Assembly: GCA_016284575.1 (NCBI GenBank)
Contig: JAEEPD010000116.1
Location: forward strand, 1-13,218
Origin: Bacillota bacterium
GTDB taxonomy: Bacteria; Bacillota; Clostridia; Peptostreptococcales; Anaerovoracaceae
Length of the DNA stretch: 13,218 nucleotides
Reading direction: 5' to 3'
Part shown: positions 7,034 through 13,218 of the stretch, in pieces
How the letters are laid out: every line of letters starts with the position of its first letter
Numbering within the stretch: position 1 is the stretch's first letter
Position numbers and translations under genes: made by a program
The notes under the pieces: model-generated
Told to the model about the DNA's origin: nothing
Database searches by the model: none
Seen by the model: only the letters and a program-made list of their open reading frames with translations

Positions 7034-7798
7034 ATGAACAACCACATCATTACAGAACCAAGCAAGACCATCAGAGCTCTCGGAAGGCAGACCCTTCAGG
7101 GCTACTGGGGCACTGCACTTATAGTGGTGCTTCTTGGCACAGCCATCACATCCCTGCCCGGCTTCATACTTGGAAGGCTCACCGATTCCAGCATTCTGCA
7201 TCTGCTGGAATCCATATATAACATTCTTGTGACAGGCCCGGTAAACCTGGGGCTGGCCATATTCTTCCTGAAGCTGTTCCGTCAGCAGGGACCCCAGATC
7301 AACGACCTGGCTTCCGGCTTCGACTTCTTCATGAACGCCACCTCCCTTTATCTGAGCGTCATGGTACGGGTACTGCTGCTTTCCTTCCTGTTTGTGATCC
7401 CCGGCATCATAGCCTCCATACGCTACAGCCAGTCCTTCTACATCCTGGCAGACGATCCCAGCAAGCCTGCAGCCCAGTGCATGTACGAAAGCGCCGTAAT
7501 GATGGAAGGCAACAAGGCCAAATTCTTCTGGTTCAATGTCAGCTACATCGGCTGGTATCTGCTTGCAAATATGCCCCAGAGCATGGTCACCATGCGCTAC
7601 ATGCCTGACATCACCATGTACAGCCCGGAGCAGATCTACAATGCGGCAGCCTCCATTGCCTCCAATCCCCTGGTGACCCTGGCGGGCCTTTGCACCATCT
7701 TCGTGACGGTCTACGTTTCCGCAGGCCATGCGGCCTTCTACGACCTGGTCAGCGGCAATCTCTACGTGCAGCAGGATCCGAATCAGGTCAATTATTAG
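7034..7798 (+). CDS. DUF975 family integral membrane protein
   Basis: Polytopic membrane protein of 254 residues with the features of the DUF975 family, which has no assigned biochemical role. Hydrophobic segments lie at about 24-46, 62-84, 104-129, 167-185 and 218-241. The family-typical RYSQSFYILADDP (131-143) is followed by a run of the type YESAVMMEGNKAKFF and then SYIGWYLL. The N-terminal region resembles the usual cytoplasmic helix of this family (SKTIRALGRQTLQGYWG). Its ATG follows the previous TAA with no gap and GGAGGA lies 7 nt upstream, so the two genes are probably translated together. A terminator-like hairpin begins 9 nt after its stop. The family call is good, but function can only be guessed as membrane-associated. 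Confidence 0.85.
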   Translation: MNNHIITEPSKTIRALGRQTLQGYWGTALIVVLLGTAITSLPGFILGRLTDSSILHLLESIYNILVTGPVNLGLAIFFLKLFRQQGPQINDLASGFDFFMNATSLYLSVMVRVLLLSFLFVIPGIIASIRYSQSFYILADDPSKPAAQCMYESAVMMEGNKAKFFWFNVSYIGWYLLANMPQSMVTMRYMPDITMYSPEQIYNAAASIASNPLVTLAGLCTIFVTVYVSAGHAAFYDLVSGNLYVQQDPNQVNY

Positions 7799-7806
7799 AG
7801 TATTAC

Positions 7807-7832
7807 GGGAGGACGAAGGCCCTCCCTTTTTT
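7807..7832 (+). terminator. Terminator-like hairpin just before the murE-like gene (possible attenuator)
   Basis: GGGAGG (7807-7812) pairs with CCTCCC (7821-7826) around an 8-nt loop and is followed by six T residues (7827-7832), a classical intrinsic terminator shape with a short stem. The T run ends one base before the AGAGG ribosome site of the next gene, whose ATG is at 7844. I see no room for a promoter between the hairpin and that start, so it may be a partial terminator or an attenuator. Confidence 0.65.
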
Positions 7833-7843
7833 AGAGGAATATC

Positions 7844-9439
7844 ATGAATTACGAAAGAAAGATCAGAAAACTGGCAGAATACATCGACGCGCTGAGGAGC
7901 GAAGGCGTTTTCATAAGCTTCAGCGGTGAGAAAGACGCCTTGGAAAGGCCCGTGGAATTCATAACCTTTGATTCCAGAGAGGCCTGCGAGGGCAGCCTCT
8001 TCGTCTGCAAGGGAGCTAATTTCAAAGCCGAATACCTGGATAAAGCAGCGGAGGCAGGAGCCTTCTGCTATGTTTCCGAGACAGCCTACGAAAGTCCCCT
8101 GCCCTGCATTCTGGTCAGCGACATACGCCGCGCCATGGCAGTTCTGGCCAACGGATTCAACGGCCGCGCCTGGAGAAACTATAATCTGATAGGCCTTACC
8201 GGGACCAAGGGCAAGAGCACCACTCTGTATTACATCAAGGCGGTCATCGAGGCCTACACGAAGAAGAATGGTCTGGGCGGCTTCGGCTTTCTTTCCACCA
8301 TCGACACCTTCGACGGCATAGAGTTTTTCGAATCCCATCTTACCACCCCTGAAGCCCTGGAGCTTGGCAAGCGCCTGGAAAACGGCGCAAAGGCAGGCCT
8401 CTGGGCCCTGGGCATGGAGGTCAGCTCCCAGGCCCTTAAGTACGACCGCAGCTACGGCCTTGAATTCAACATAGGAGCCTTCCTCAACTATGGGGTTGAC
8501 CATATCGGAAGCACCGAGCACCCCACGGAGGAGGATTATTTCCAGTCCAAGCTGCGCTTCGTGGACCAGTGCAGGACCCTCTGCATCAATCTGGACAGCG
8601 CCAGGATAGACGAGATTCTGCCGGCAGCTCAGAAGGGCAGGATACTGGAAAAGCTAATCTGCTATTCTCCCTCCGGACAGCGCAGCGTATGCGGCCGGAA
8701 CGCTGACTATATCGCCCTTAACGGACGCAAGGAAAATGGCCATATAGCCTTTGAGATAGCACAAAAAACAAGGCTCCTTGACCGCCGTGCAGAGGGCGCG
8801 GAGCCCGGCCCCGATGTCCTGGACTACGGCATCATAGGAACCATACGCCTTTCCATGCCGGGATTTTTCAACATCGAAAACGCACTGGCGGCCGCTGTCA
8901 TCTGCCTCGAGCTTGGCATACCCTTTGATGACATCGCCTCAGCCCTGCTGGAGGCTAAGGCTGCAGGCCGCATGGAGATGTTCCAGATGAAGGGAGAAAA
9001 GGACGTCAAGATAATCGTGGACTATGCCCACAACGAGCTGAGCTACCAGAAGCTCTTCGAATCCATAAAGGAGGAGTTCCCCGGGTACAGGGTGGAGATA
9101 GTCTTCGGCTGTCCCGGCGGCAAGGGCCTTGACCGCCGCGAGACCCTGCCAAGAGTCACCGCGAAATTCGCAGACTACGCCTGGATAACCGAGGAGGACC
9201 CCTTCATGGACGACCCAATGGAGATATCTAAGGAGGTCCTGGCCAATCTTGAAAAATACGGCGGCAAGGGAGAGATAATCGTAGACCGTGAGCAGTGCAT
9301 CAGAGAGGCCGCAGCCCGCGCCGCTGACAAGACCGTCCTCATCCTTGCGGCAAAGGGCCGGGAGCTCTACCAGCACCGCGGCAATGAATACGTACAGATA
9401 GTCTCCGACGCCCAGCTGGCGGAGGAGCTCAGCAGATAA
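7844..9439 (+). CDS. murE: MurE-family Mur ligase with divergent amino-acid recognition motif
   Basis: Cytoplasmic ATP-dependent ligase of the MurE family, which adds the third stem-peptide residue to UDP-MurNAc-L-Ala-D-Glu. It has 531 residues, somewhat long for MurE. Visible motifs are P-loop GLTGTKGKSTT at 117-127 (usual TGTNGKTT), TTPE at 167-170, MEVSSQAL at 191-198 (usual SSHAL), conserved R202, YFQSKLRF at 232-239 with K236 as the likely carbamylated lysine, DYAHN at 393-397, FGCPGGKG at 421-428, and AAKGRE at 502-507. The usual DNPR motif, whose Arg contacts meso-diaminopimelate, is replaced by EDPF at 451-454, so the amino acid added is uncertain. The ATG at 7844 has GAGG 6 nt upstream. 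It may be a second, specialised MurE paralogue. Linkage to murI supports a cell-wall role. Confidence 0.85.
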   Translation: MNYERKIRKLAEYIDALRSEGVFISFSGEKDALERPVEFITFDSREACEGSLFVCKGANFKAEYLDKAAEAGAFCYVSETAYESPLPCILVSDIRRAMAVLANGFNGRAWRNYNLIGLTGTKGKSTTLYYIKAVIEAYTKKNGLGGFGFLSTIDTFDGIEFFESHLTTPEALELGKRLENGAKAGLWALGMEVSSQALKYDRSYGLEFNIGAFLNYGVDHIGSTEHPTEEDYFQSKLRFVDQCRTLCINLDSARIDEILPAAQKGRILEKLICYSPSGQRSVCGRNADYIALNGRKENGHIAFEIAQKTRLLDRRAEGAEPGPDVLDYGIIGTIRLSMPGFFNIENALAAAVICLELGIPFDDIASALLEAKAAGRMEMFQMKGEKDVKIIVDYAHNELSYQKLFESIKEEFPGYRVEIVFGCPGGKGLDRRETLPRVTAKFADYAWITEEDPFMDDPMEISKEVLANLEKYGGKGEIIVDREQCIREAAARAADKTVLILAAKGRELYQHRGNEYVQIVSDAQLAEELSR

Positions 9440-9452
9440 AATATTACATGAG

Positions 9453-9494
9453 AAAGATATCCCGGAGCCATAAAGCCCCGGGATATCTTTTGTT
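9453..9494. terminator. Bidirectional intrinsic terminator between convergent murE-like and capA genes
   Basis: AAAGATATCCCGG (9453-9465) is perfectly complementary in inverted order to the arm at 9478-9490, giving a 13-bp stem with a 12-nt loop. On the plus strand the stem ends in a T run (9488-9491, then G, TT). On the minus strand it ends in TTTCT. It lies 13 nt after the ligase stop and 35 nt beyond the capA stop, so it can end transcription from both sides. Confidence 0.9.
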
Positions 9495-9525
9495 ATAGCT
9501 GTATAGCCGCCGGCGGATGCCTTGC

Positions 9526-10632
9526 CTATCTTTTTCTCAGGTAAGCATCAAGAGCGGCTTCCTTTTCGCTCAAGGCCTCTGTTAAGGGCATCAGAGAGCC
9601 CTCAAGAAGCTTTTTGTAGGCCTCCTCCTTCATGTTGTAGCGCAGCCAGTCCGCGCCGCTGAAGCTTGAGAAACGCTCGGGATCCTCGTAGAGCTTTATC
9701 TTCTCCTGAGCCCTGAGAGCCCCTGCCGCGGCAATGGGCCACAGCCTCCTGTAGCTGTCCTTTCCTATATCTGTGAATATGGCATGGGTATCGCAGGATA
9801 CTACGCGGTGCTTTTCCCTGTCTATCCTTACGGACATGCCCTCCCAGCTGAAGCTGTCCCCGTCTATGGAGAGCTTCACCAGCTGGCCCAGGTCGGTATA
9901 CACGTGCTGCCTCTGGTAATCCGTATCGAACACGAAATTGCCGAGAGAATAAAATATTATCTTATCCCCCACAGTCTCGTAGTTCTGCACCACGTGGGGA
10001 TGATGGGACACCACGATGTCTGCGCCGTACTCCAGGAATCTTAAGTAGCGCTGCCTGTTCCAGGGCTCGGGCATGTCGGTGAATTCATCACCTCCGTGGG
10101 GCATTACTATGCACCAGCGGGCTTTTGACTTCACCTCCCGGATCTGCCGCTTCACCTCCTCCTCGTCGTCCCAGAGCAGGATGCCCACGGTTTCCGGCAT
10201 CTTGACCGTAAGCTCGCTCACGTAGCAGCAGTTGACTATGCCTATGCCGCCCTCCTCAGGAAGGTAAAGGGGCTGGGGATAGCGGGTTTTGTCCTCCACA
10301 GCGCCAATGCAGACCGCGCCATGCTCAGCTGCGATCTGCTTAGTCTGAAGAAGCCCATCGATGCCGCAGTCCGCCACATGGTTGTTGCACAGATTCCAGA
10401 TGTCCGCCCCTATCCTTTTGAGCCAGGCAGCAGCGCCGGGGTTGCTGGCATGGTTCAGCAGCTTGGCAGCGGAGGCGCCGCCGCCGAACAGCGGCCCCTC
10501 CACATTGGCTATGCAGTGGTCGCTCTCCGAAAGAAAGCTCACCACCTCCGGGGACATGAGATCCTCATCCTGCCAGGAATCCCTGAAATACTTTGAAAAA
10601 GCGATGTCTCCTGTGAAAGCTAAAGTCGTCAT
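9526..10632 (-). CDS. CapA/PgsA-family metallophosphatase-like protein, leaderless
   Basis: Member of the CapA (poly-gamma-glutamate capsule protein) family with a calcineurin-like metallophosphatase fold. The 368 residues show the metal-site motifs FTGDI at 6-10, NVEGPL at 43-48, CNNHVADCG at 82-90, PHGGDE at 178-183, SHHPHVVQ at 209-216 and FYSLGNFVFD at 227-236. Classical CapA proteins are anchored to the membrane or secreted. Here the domain begins at residue 4 with no signal peptide or membrane helix, so it is probably cytoplasmic. No capB, capC or other poly-glutamate genes are nearby, so capsule synthesis is not supported. The ATG at 10632 overlaps the oppF stop (ATGA) and has CAGGAG 5 nt upstream, making it the last gene of the opp operon. 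Substrate unknown. Confidence 0.9.
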   Translation of the reverse strand: MTTLAFTGDIAFSKYFRDSWQDEDLMSPEVVSFLSESDHCIANVEGPLFGGGASAAKLLNHASNPGAAAWLKRIGADIWNLCNNHVADCGIDGLLQTKQIAAEHGAVCIGAVEDKTRYPQPLYLPEEGGIGIVNCCYVSELTVKMPETVGILLWDDEEEVKRQIREVKSKARWCIVMPHGGDEFTDMPEPWNRQRYLRFLEYGADIVVSHHPHVVQNYETVGDKIIFYSLGNFVFDTDYQRQHVYTDLGQLVKLSIDGDSFSWEGMSVRIDREKHRVVSCDTHAIFTDIGKDSYRRLWPIAAAGALRAQEKIKLYEDPERFSSFSGADWLRYNMKEEAYKKLLEGSLMPLTEALSEKEAALDAYLRKR

Positions 10633-11582
10633 AAATTCTCCTGAATCTCAGCTCTGTAGGCTGCCTGCTCTGCCTCGTTGGCAAGGACCCAGTGCCCCTC
10701 CTCTATCTCGGTCCAGACAGGCTTATCCACGGTATAATCGTGGACGGAGGGATCGTACTGCAGAACAGTCCTGTTCCTTTCGCTCAGCGGATCCGGCTGG
10801 GGTATGGCGGAAATAAGAGCCTTGGTATAGGGATGCAGAGCATGCTGGAATACCTTTTCAGTCTCACCCAGCTCAACGATCTGTCCCTTGTAGATGACCG
10901 CCAGCCTGTTGGTGATAAAGCGCATGATGGAAAGATCATGGGCTATGAAAAGATAGGTCAGGCCGTACTGCCTCTGAAGGTCCATGAGCAGGTTCAGCAC
11001 CTGGGCTCTGATGGACACATCAAGAGCCGATATGGGCTCGTCCGCTATCACAAGCTCCGGATTCATTATCAGAGTCCTTGCGATACCTATCCTCTGCCGC
11101 TGTCCACCGGAGAATTCGTGGGGGAATCTTGTGGCGAACTCGGGAGGAAGACCCACGTCCATCATGGCCTTTCTGACCTTTGCCTGTCTGTCAGCCTCAT
11201 CTGTGAAGCCGTGGATATTGTACAGGCCCTCGGATACTATGTAATCCACCTTGGCCCTTTCGTTAAGGCTTGCCATGGGATCCTGAAATATCATCTGGAT
11301 ATTCCTGATGAGCTCCTTGTTTGTTTCCTTGTCTATTTTACCGCTTATACGCTTTCCTTTAAAGATTATTTCACCCTTTTCAACGGGATTTATTCTTATG
11401 ATGGCTCTGCCTATGGTGGTCTTGCCGGAGCCCGATTCGCCCACGAGGCCGAAGGTCTCACCCTTGTAGATATCGAAGCTGACGCCCTTTATGGCCTGGA
11501 ATTTTTTCCGCCCTTTACCGAAGGAGACCCACAGATCCTTTACTTCAAGAAGCTTTTCCCTTTGGATATTTTCGCTACTCAT
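10629..11582 (-). CDS. oppF: OppF/AmiF-type oligopeptide ABC transporter ATPase
   Basis: One of two ATPases energising oligopeptide import, paired with the OppD gene just upstream. The 317 residues contain Walker A GESGSGKTT at 48-56, Q-loop FQDPMASLNERA at 99-110, signature FSGGQRQR at 157-164, Walker B LVIADEP at 177-183 and switch H215. The C-terminal oligopeptide-transporter extension begins with HPYTKALISAIPQPDP and ends in a segment resembling streptococcal AmiF (YDPSVHDYTVDKP, then HWVLANEAEQAAY). The start overlaps oppD by 8 nt, with AAGGAGGT about 8 nt upstream, and the stop overlaps the capA start by 4 nt. The family is secure. The peptide specificity is set by subunits outside the window. 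Confidence 0.94.
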   Translation of the reverse strand: MSSENIQREKLLEVKDLWVSFGKGRKKFQAIKGVSFDIYKGETFGLVGESGSGKTTIGRAIIRINPVEKGEIIFKGKRISGKIDKETNKELIRNIQMIFQDPMASLNERAKVDYIVSEGLYNIHGFTDEADRQAKVRKAMMDVGLPPEFATRFPHEFSGGQRQRIGIARTLIMNPELVIADEPISALDVSIRAQVLNLLMDLQRQYGLTYLFIAHDLSIMRFITNRLAVIYKGQIVELGETEKVFQHALHPYTKALISAIPQPDPLSERNRTVLQYDPSVHDYTVDKPVWTEIEEGHWVLANEAEQAAYRAEIQENL

Positions 11583-12630
11583 TGGTATAGACCTCCTTCC
11601 ATCTGTCCAGCATCCTCTGAATGGTCTTGGGCGGCTCCGCCTTCGGAGCCCTGGGATCCTGCAGCCAGCTGCGGACCTTATGGGTGGGAGATACGTCGAA
11701 ATAGGGCGGACGGATCTCGTGGTCGATATTCAGAGCATAGGGATTTCTCGGCGCGTAGGCATCGCCCTTTATCTCCTTGAAGAGATTCGGAGGCGTACCC
11801 TTGATGGAATACAGGGGCTCGCCCTTGATGCCCAGCTGGGGCAGAGAGCTGAGCAGCGCCCAGGTATAGGGATGCTGCGCGTTGTAGAAGACCTCGTAGG
11901 CGGTGCCTACTTCAATGATGTCTCCCGCGTACATGACAGCCACCCTGTCCGCCACCTTCGCCACAACGCCCAGATCGTGGGTGATGTAGATGATGGTCAG
12001 ATCATATTTGCGCTGCATGTCCCTCAGCAGCTCTATTATCTGGGCCTGAATTGTCACATCCAGAGCCGTGGTGGGCTCATCGCATATGAGTATCTCGGGA
12101 TTGCAGGCCATGGCCGTGGCTATTACAGCACGCTGCCTCATGCCGCCCGAAAACTCGTGTGGATACTGCTTATAGCGCCTTTCGGGGTCTGGTATGCCCA
12201 CATCCTTCAGATACTCTATAGCCCTTTCTTTGGCCTCGGGGCCCTTCAGCCCCTGATGGAGCACTATAGCCTCCTGTATCTGCTTGCCCACGGTCTTAAG
12301 GGGATTAAGAGAGGTCATTGGGTCCTGAAACACCATGGCTATCTCCTTGCCTCTGATGCCTAGCCATTCCTTCTGAGTCTTGTATTTAGCCAGGTCCCGG
12401 CCCTTGTAGAGGATCTCGCCTCCGGTAACCTTTCCGTTCTTATCCAGCATTCCCATGAAGCTTTTGGTGAATACGGATTTTCCCGAACCGGACTCACCGA
12501 CTATGGCCAGGCTTTCGCCCTTGTACAGGTCCATGGATATGCCTCTGATGGCAGTAAGGGTCTGCCCTCTGAGGGTAAACTGTATTTCCAGATCCTTTAC
12601 GGAGAGGATTATCTCTTTGTTTTCAGACAT
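11575..12630 (-). CDS. oppD: OppD/AmiE-type oligopeptide ABC transporter ATPase
   Basis: ATPase partner of OppF in oligopeptide uptake. The 351 residues show Walker A GESGSGKS at 45-52, Q-loop FQDPMTSLNPL at 101-111, signature FSGGMRQR at 160-167, Walker B ILICDEP at 180-186 and switch H218. The C-terminal extension reads HPYTWALLSSLPQ, then IKGTPPNL, then YAPRNPYALNID. In DppD-like members this tail carries cysteines for an iron-sulfur cluster. Here those positions are not Cys, as in AmiE of streptococci. The ATG at 12630 has GGGGAGG 6 nt upstream and lies 12 nt after the oppC stop. The gene ends inside the start of oppF. Confidence 0.95.
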   Translation of the reverse strand: MSENKEIILSVKDLEIQFTLRGQTLTAIRGISMDLYKGESLAIVGESGSGKSVFTKSFMGMLDKNGKVTGGEILYKGRDLAKYKTQKEWLGIRGKEIAMVFQDPMTSLNPLKTVGKQIQEAIVLHQGLKGPEAKERAIEYLKDVGIPDPERRYKQYPHEFSGGMRQRAVIATAMACNPEILICDEPTTALDVTIQAQIIELLRDMQRKYDLTIIYITHDLGVVAKVADRVAVMYAGDIIEVGTAYEVFYNAQHPYTWALLSSLPQLGIKGEPLYSIKGTPPNLFKEIKGDAYAPRNPYALNIDHEIRPPYFDVSPTHKVRSWLQDPRAPKAEPPKTIQRMLDRWKEVYTNE

Positions 12631-12642
12631 CTCGCACCTCCC

Positions 12643-13218
12643 CTATACATGATTCTTGGGATCGGCGGCATCCGAGAAGGAATTGCCGATCACATAGAAA
12701 GAAATGGTTATCACGGACAGAACGATGGCCGGGAAGATCAGCTGGTAGCGGGAGCTGGCGCTCATCATTACCGCCCTGCCCTCATTGATCAGATTGCCAA
12801 GGGAAGGCATGGTCACCGGAAGCCCCAGTCCTATATAGGTCAGGAACACCTCGCTGCCGATGGCTGCGGGGATGGCCAGAGAGACTCTCAGGGTGATGAC
12901 GGAAATCAGATAAGGCAGCAGGTTCTTGGTGATGATCCTGCCCGTTGGCGTGCCAAGGCAGCGGCTGGCCAGATTGTATTCCAGGTCCCTGATGGTCACT
13001 ATCTGATTTCTTATGAACCTTGCCATGGGGAGCCAACCTGTAACACACATGGCGAATATGATGGTCCCAAGGCCCGGCTTTATCAGATAGGAGACCAGTA
13101 TCAGTATTATATTTCGCGGGATATTGTGCACCACGTTGTAGACCTCGGTAAGGGGCCTGTCCAGATAAGGCACATAACCCCAAAGGGCGCCAACGCTTAT
13201 TCCTATAGTGGCATTTAC
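12643..13218 (-). CDS. oppC: OppC-like oligopeptide ABC transporter permease (partial, N-terminus off window)
   Basis: C-terminal 191 residues of a DppC/OppC-type permease, open to the right edge with no start in view. An internal GTG at 13173 should not be taken as the start, because the preceding 15 codons (VNATIGISVGALWGY) are good family sequence. The EAA-type loop that contacts the ATPase is visible as LASRCLGTPTGRIITKNLLP, about 88-107 of the visible part. Hydrophobic segments lie before and after it, including VFLTYIGLGLPVTMPSLGNLI and FPAIVLSVITISFYVIGNSF. The short tail ends DAADPKN. The stop lies 12 nt before the oppD ATG, so both are on the same transcript, and oppA and oppB probably lie beyond the edge. 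Confidence 0.94.
   Translation of the reverse strand, partial: VNATIGISVGALWGYVPYLDRPLTEVYNVVHNIPRNIILILVSYLIKPGLGTIIFAMCVTGWLPMARFIRNQIVTIRDLEYNLASRCLGTPTGRIITKNLLPYLISVITLRVSLAIPAAIGSEVFLTYIGLGLPVTMPSLGNLINEGRAVMMSASSRYQLIFPAIVLSVITISFYVIGNSFSDAADPKNHV

Noticed and set aside
6470..7036. murI, the unknown gene and DUF975 are in the same frame with only single stops between them, suggesting readthrough fusions
   Set aside because: Each gene has its own ribosome site and ATG, and the stops are ordinary. Same-frame placement of three genes is common by chance.
5900..8521. An 874-codon stretch open on the minus strand, antisense to murI, the unknown gene, DUF975 and part of the MurE-like gene
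   Set aside because: All four plus-strand genes lie in the same frame (their starts are equal modulo 3) and the antisense frame is in register with their codons. It stays open simply because TTA, CTA and TCA codons are avoided in these CTG-rich genes. The translation has no recognisable motif, is rich in His, Cys and Gly in an unnatural way, and no ribosome site supports it.
10692..11780. Plus-strand open frame of about 360 codons opposite oppF and the end of oppD
   Set aside because: It is fully antisense to conserved ATPase genes, and its translation shows no known domain. It is explained by codon bias in the sense genes.
1..13218. Search for CRISPR repeats, tRNAs, rRNAs, insertion sequences, attachment sites or riboswitches
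   Set aside because: By eye I found no regularly spaced repeats, cloverleaf-type conserved sequences, transposase motifs or long structured leaders. All intergenic gaps are 200 bp or shorter.

Overview
The window looks like a chromosomal stretch of an anaerobic, low-oxygen-adapted Gram-positive, most likely a member of the Clostridia (Lachnospiraceae-like or a related order). The reasons are an oxygen-sensitive radical SAM enzyme of the anaerobic sulfatase-maturating type, strong AGGAGG ribosome binding sites, a DUF975 membrane protein typical of Firmicutes, Ami/Opp-type peptide transporter ATPases that resemble those of streptococci, and GC content in the mid-50s by eye. I see no phage, transposon, CRISPR, tRNA or rRNA, and the gene density is very high.

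Region 1 (positions 1 to about 5551, minus strand) reads as one operon. Its order of transcription is dienelactone hydrolase, anSME-type radical SAM protein, NAD kinase (nadK), RluA-type pseudouridine synthase, then the polyamine transporter genes potA and potB. Gaps are 33 nt or less and several genes overlap. potB runs off the left edge, and potC and potD presumably follow outside. A good sigma70-type promoter (TAGACA, 17 nt, TATAGT) lies upstream of the hydrolase.

Region 2 (5613 to 9439, plus strand) starts from a second strong promoter (TGGACA, 17 nt, TATAAT), arranged divergently to the first. It carries murI (glutamate racemase, D-Glu supply for peptidoglycan), an unrecognised acidic 171-residue protein, a DUF975 membrane protein and a MurE-family ligase. 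A terminator-like hairpin lies immediately upstream of the ligase start. The ligase has the MurE fold motifs, but its substrate-recognition motif is changed from the usual DNPR, which is the most interesting protein-level feature here.

Region 3 (9526 to 13218, minus strand) is the downstream end of an oligopeptide ABC transporter operon: oppC (partial, cut by the right edge), oppD and oppF. A leaderless CapA-type metallophosphatase gene is coupled to oppF by an ATGA overlap. The murE-like gene and capA converge on a strong 13-bp-stem hairpin that can terminate both strands.

Taken together, the window holds cell-wall precursor genes flanked by two nutrient-uptake operons (polyamines and peptides) and housekeeping cofactor and rRNA-modification enzymes. 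I found no convincing new defence or mobile system. The second-look items are the divergent MurE, the orphan anSME, the attenuator-like hairpin, the symmetric element between the divergent promoters and the capA-opp coupling.
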